Of a stretch of 64,000 nucleotides of DNA, positions 63,142 through 64,000 are shown piece after piece. Location: the NCBI RefSeq assembly GCF_018919385.1, contig NZ_JAHLMF010000009.1:101607-165606 (forward strand), read 5' to 3'. The stretch's first letter is position 1. Every line of letters starts with the position of its first letter. Source of the stretch: Geomonas diazotrophica (GTDB lineage Bacteria; Desulfobacterota; Desulfuromonadia; Geobacterales; Geobacteraceae). The notes under the pieces are model-generated. The model was not told the DNA's origin, made no database searches, and was given only the letters and a program-made list of their open reading frames with translations. The position numbers and the translations under genes were made by a program.

Positions 63142-63859
63142 AGGTTATTTCTCCTACAGAGGAGGCCAATTTCATAGGAAGCGCTTTCCCAATTGCTGAT
63201 TCTATGACCATCACCAACTCCTTGCTGTCCCGACCTAACGTTTTCAATGTTGATTCCCCTCTGTAGATAGCATCTAGCTCCATGGCCCCAACGGCATTTA
63301 GCAGCCACATTGACTCGGCGTCGGAACCAATGCGCTTCTCGTGCTTGGAAAGCGGAGCGATGCTCCACGACATTAGATTCTCCCTCATGGCGATAACATC
63401 TAGGAACTGGTCGCGTTCTCGTTCCATGTCCTCATCATAGAGAAAGGGAACCACTCTGGAAGCCTGGAGAAGGTAGCTGCATAGCTCGAAGCGTGTGCCT
63501 TCGCGGAAGGCTGGCTCGATATCCTCGGTGCACCGCGTGATCAATGTTAGATTGCTGCCGTCTCCTTCGTCCTTGGGAATCAAGGCTCGGATATTTTCCA
63601 GAAGACGCCAGGCTGCATGCAAATCTAGGAGGCTCTCGTTCAGCTTCTCTGCACGAGACTCACAAATGGCCTCTAGTTCCTTGATGCGATTTCTCATTTT
63701 TGTGGTGATGTCATCTTTCCGCCCGGCCTTCGCCAAAAGGTACTTCTCCTCCGTTAGCCGCTGCAACTCTAGCTCAAGTTCGTCATAGCCGGTTGAGTAT
63801 TTTTGAGAGTCGGCGAGACACTTGTTCGCTTTCAGCCACATCCTGATTAAAAATGGCAC
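63134..63859 (-). CDS. Unknown protein, probably truncated at its N-terminus by an insertion sequence
   Basis: Up to 241 residues. A coiled coil runs over about 25-85 (YDELELELQRLTEEKYLLAK, MRNRIKELEAICESRAEKLN), followed by a helical domain without recognisable motifs. The first possible start is GTG 63859, only 22 bases from the end of an IS256-type element at 63881, and ATG 63841 has no good ribosome-binding site, so the original start may have been removed. First remaining gene of the overlapping four-gene operon. Confidence 0.6.
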   Translation of the reverse strand: MPFLIRMWLKANKCLADSQKYSTGYDELELELQRLTEEKYLLAKAGRKDDITTKMRNRIKELEAICESRAEKLNESLLDLHAAWRLLENIRALIPKDEGDGSNLTLITRCTEDIEPAFREGTRFELCSYLLQASRVVPFLYDEDMERERDQFLDVIAMRENLMSWSIAPLSKHEKRIGSDAESMWLLNAVGAMELDAIYRGESTLKTLGRDSKELVMVIESAIGKALPMKLASSVGEITYG

Positions 63860-63880
63860 CCCCGAGAAAAGGAACCTGCA

Positions 63881-64000
63881 GGGCCTGTAAAGAATTTTGT
63901 GTAAATGGCCTTGGTTAAGATTTTGGCAATCTGTCTTCGAAGAGGATGGCGAATCGAGCCATTGCCGCTTTCCAGTTTATGATCGGCTTCTTCCATTTCT
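63881..64000 (-). mobile_element. End of an IS256-family insertion sequence
   Basis: The element edge reads GGGCCTGTAAAGAATTTTGT on the plus strand, that is TTTACACAAAATTCTTTACAGGCCC from the inside, the typical IS256-type terminal repeat. The transposase C-terminus lies just inside. The rest runs off the window. Confidence 0.75.
63915..64000 (-). CDS. IS256-family transposase, C-terminal 27 residues
   Basis: Reads KWKKPIINWKAAMARFAILF then EDRLPKS and stop, the characteristic end of IS256/ISRj-type transposases (W..PI..WK.AL..FAI.FE.R). The 5' part is outside the window. Its stop is 34 bases from the element edge, the usual distance. DDE catalytic residues are not visible here. Confidence 0.78.
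   Translation of the reverse strand, partial: KWKKPIINWKAAMARFAILFEDRLPKS

Overview
The window looks like chromosomal DNA of a Deltaproteobacterium of the Geobacteraceae type (Geobacter / Geomonas / Citrifermentans). This is judged from the high-GC backbone, the hem gene cluster order, a membrane-anchored c-type dihaem protein, a split glycine decarboxylase with lipoylation genes in one operon, a tungsten-type aldehyde oxidoreductase cluster, and several families of short intergenic palindromes. No database search was possible; family names rest on motifs read in the translations.

Region 1 (1-43.3 kb) is backbone. It starts with three minus-strand histidine-kinase genes (1-5979), the first cut by the window edge. 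Next come a secreted protein of unknown function, a PsiE-like membrane protein, tRNA-Phe, an EfpL-type elongation factor P paralogue, an S4-domain protein, YciH, an RNase Z-like hydrolase, a cupin and a divergent MreB-like protein. A six-gene minus-strand tetrapyrrole operon runs 19439 to 12693 (precorrin-2 dehydrogenase, HemX/CcsA-like, hemA, hemC, cobA-hemD fusion, hemB). Thioredoxin plus a TlpA-like partner follow, then a 16-copy 21-bp minisatellite and an AraC regulator facing an aldo/keto reductase and an alcohol dehydrogenase. After these lie a periplasmic metallo-hydrolase and an aldehyde:ferredoxin oxidoreductase operon (Tat-type FeS protein, AOR, flavodoxin, CMD protein). The glycine cleavage operon (gcvT-gcvH-gcvPA-gcvPB-lipoate ligase-lipA) comes next. 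Then there is an HgdB-like protein with its ATP-driven activase, a dihaem cytochrome, a zincin-like protein, a double-OmpA-domain porin-like protein, MscL with a zinc-ribbon tail and a CDF-like transporter.

Region 2 (43.3-64 kb) is a genomic island next to tRNA-Asn, with lower GC and different codon use. Its left edge carries a duplicated 5' piece of tRNA-Asn and a serine resolvase gene broken into two oppositely oriented halves. From 44277 to 58224 runs a one-direction, tightly packed defence operon: a CARF-sigma54 (RtcR-like) activator, HsdR, HsdM, HsdS, a 1318-residue fusion of an HsdM-like methylase (motif IV reads DPPI), half an HsdS and a P-loop ATPase, a second free-standing P-loop ATPase, and an AAA-TOPRIM protein of OLD/PARIS type. 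A DUF1643-like gene follows. I consider this composite the most interesting object here: a type I restriction-modification system placed under a nucleotide-sensing activator, with a second possibly non-catalytic methylase-specificity module wired to STAND-like ATPases and a nuclease-like effector.

The far right (59469-63859, minus strand) is an overlapping four-gene operon with a RecD2-type helicase and three proteins of unknown function, one shaped like accessory proteins of recombinase-trio mobile elements. It is bounded at its 5' end by the end of an IS256-family insertion sequence running off the window.
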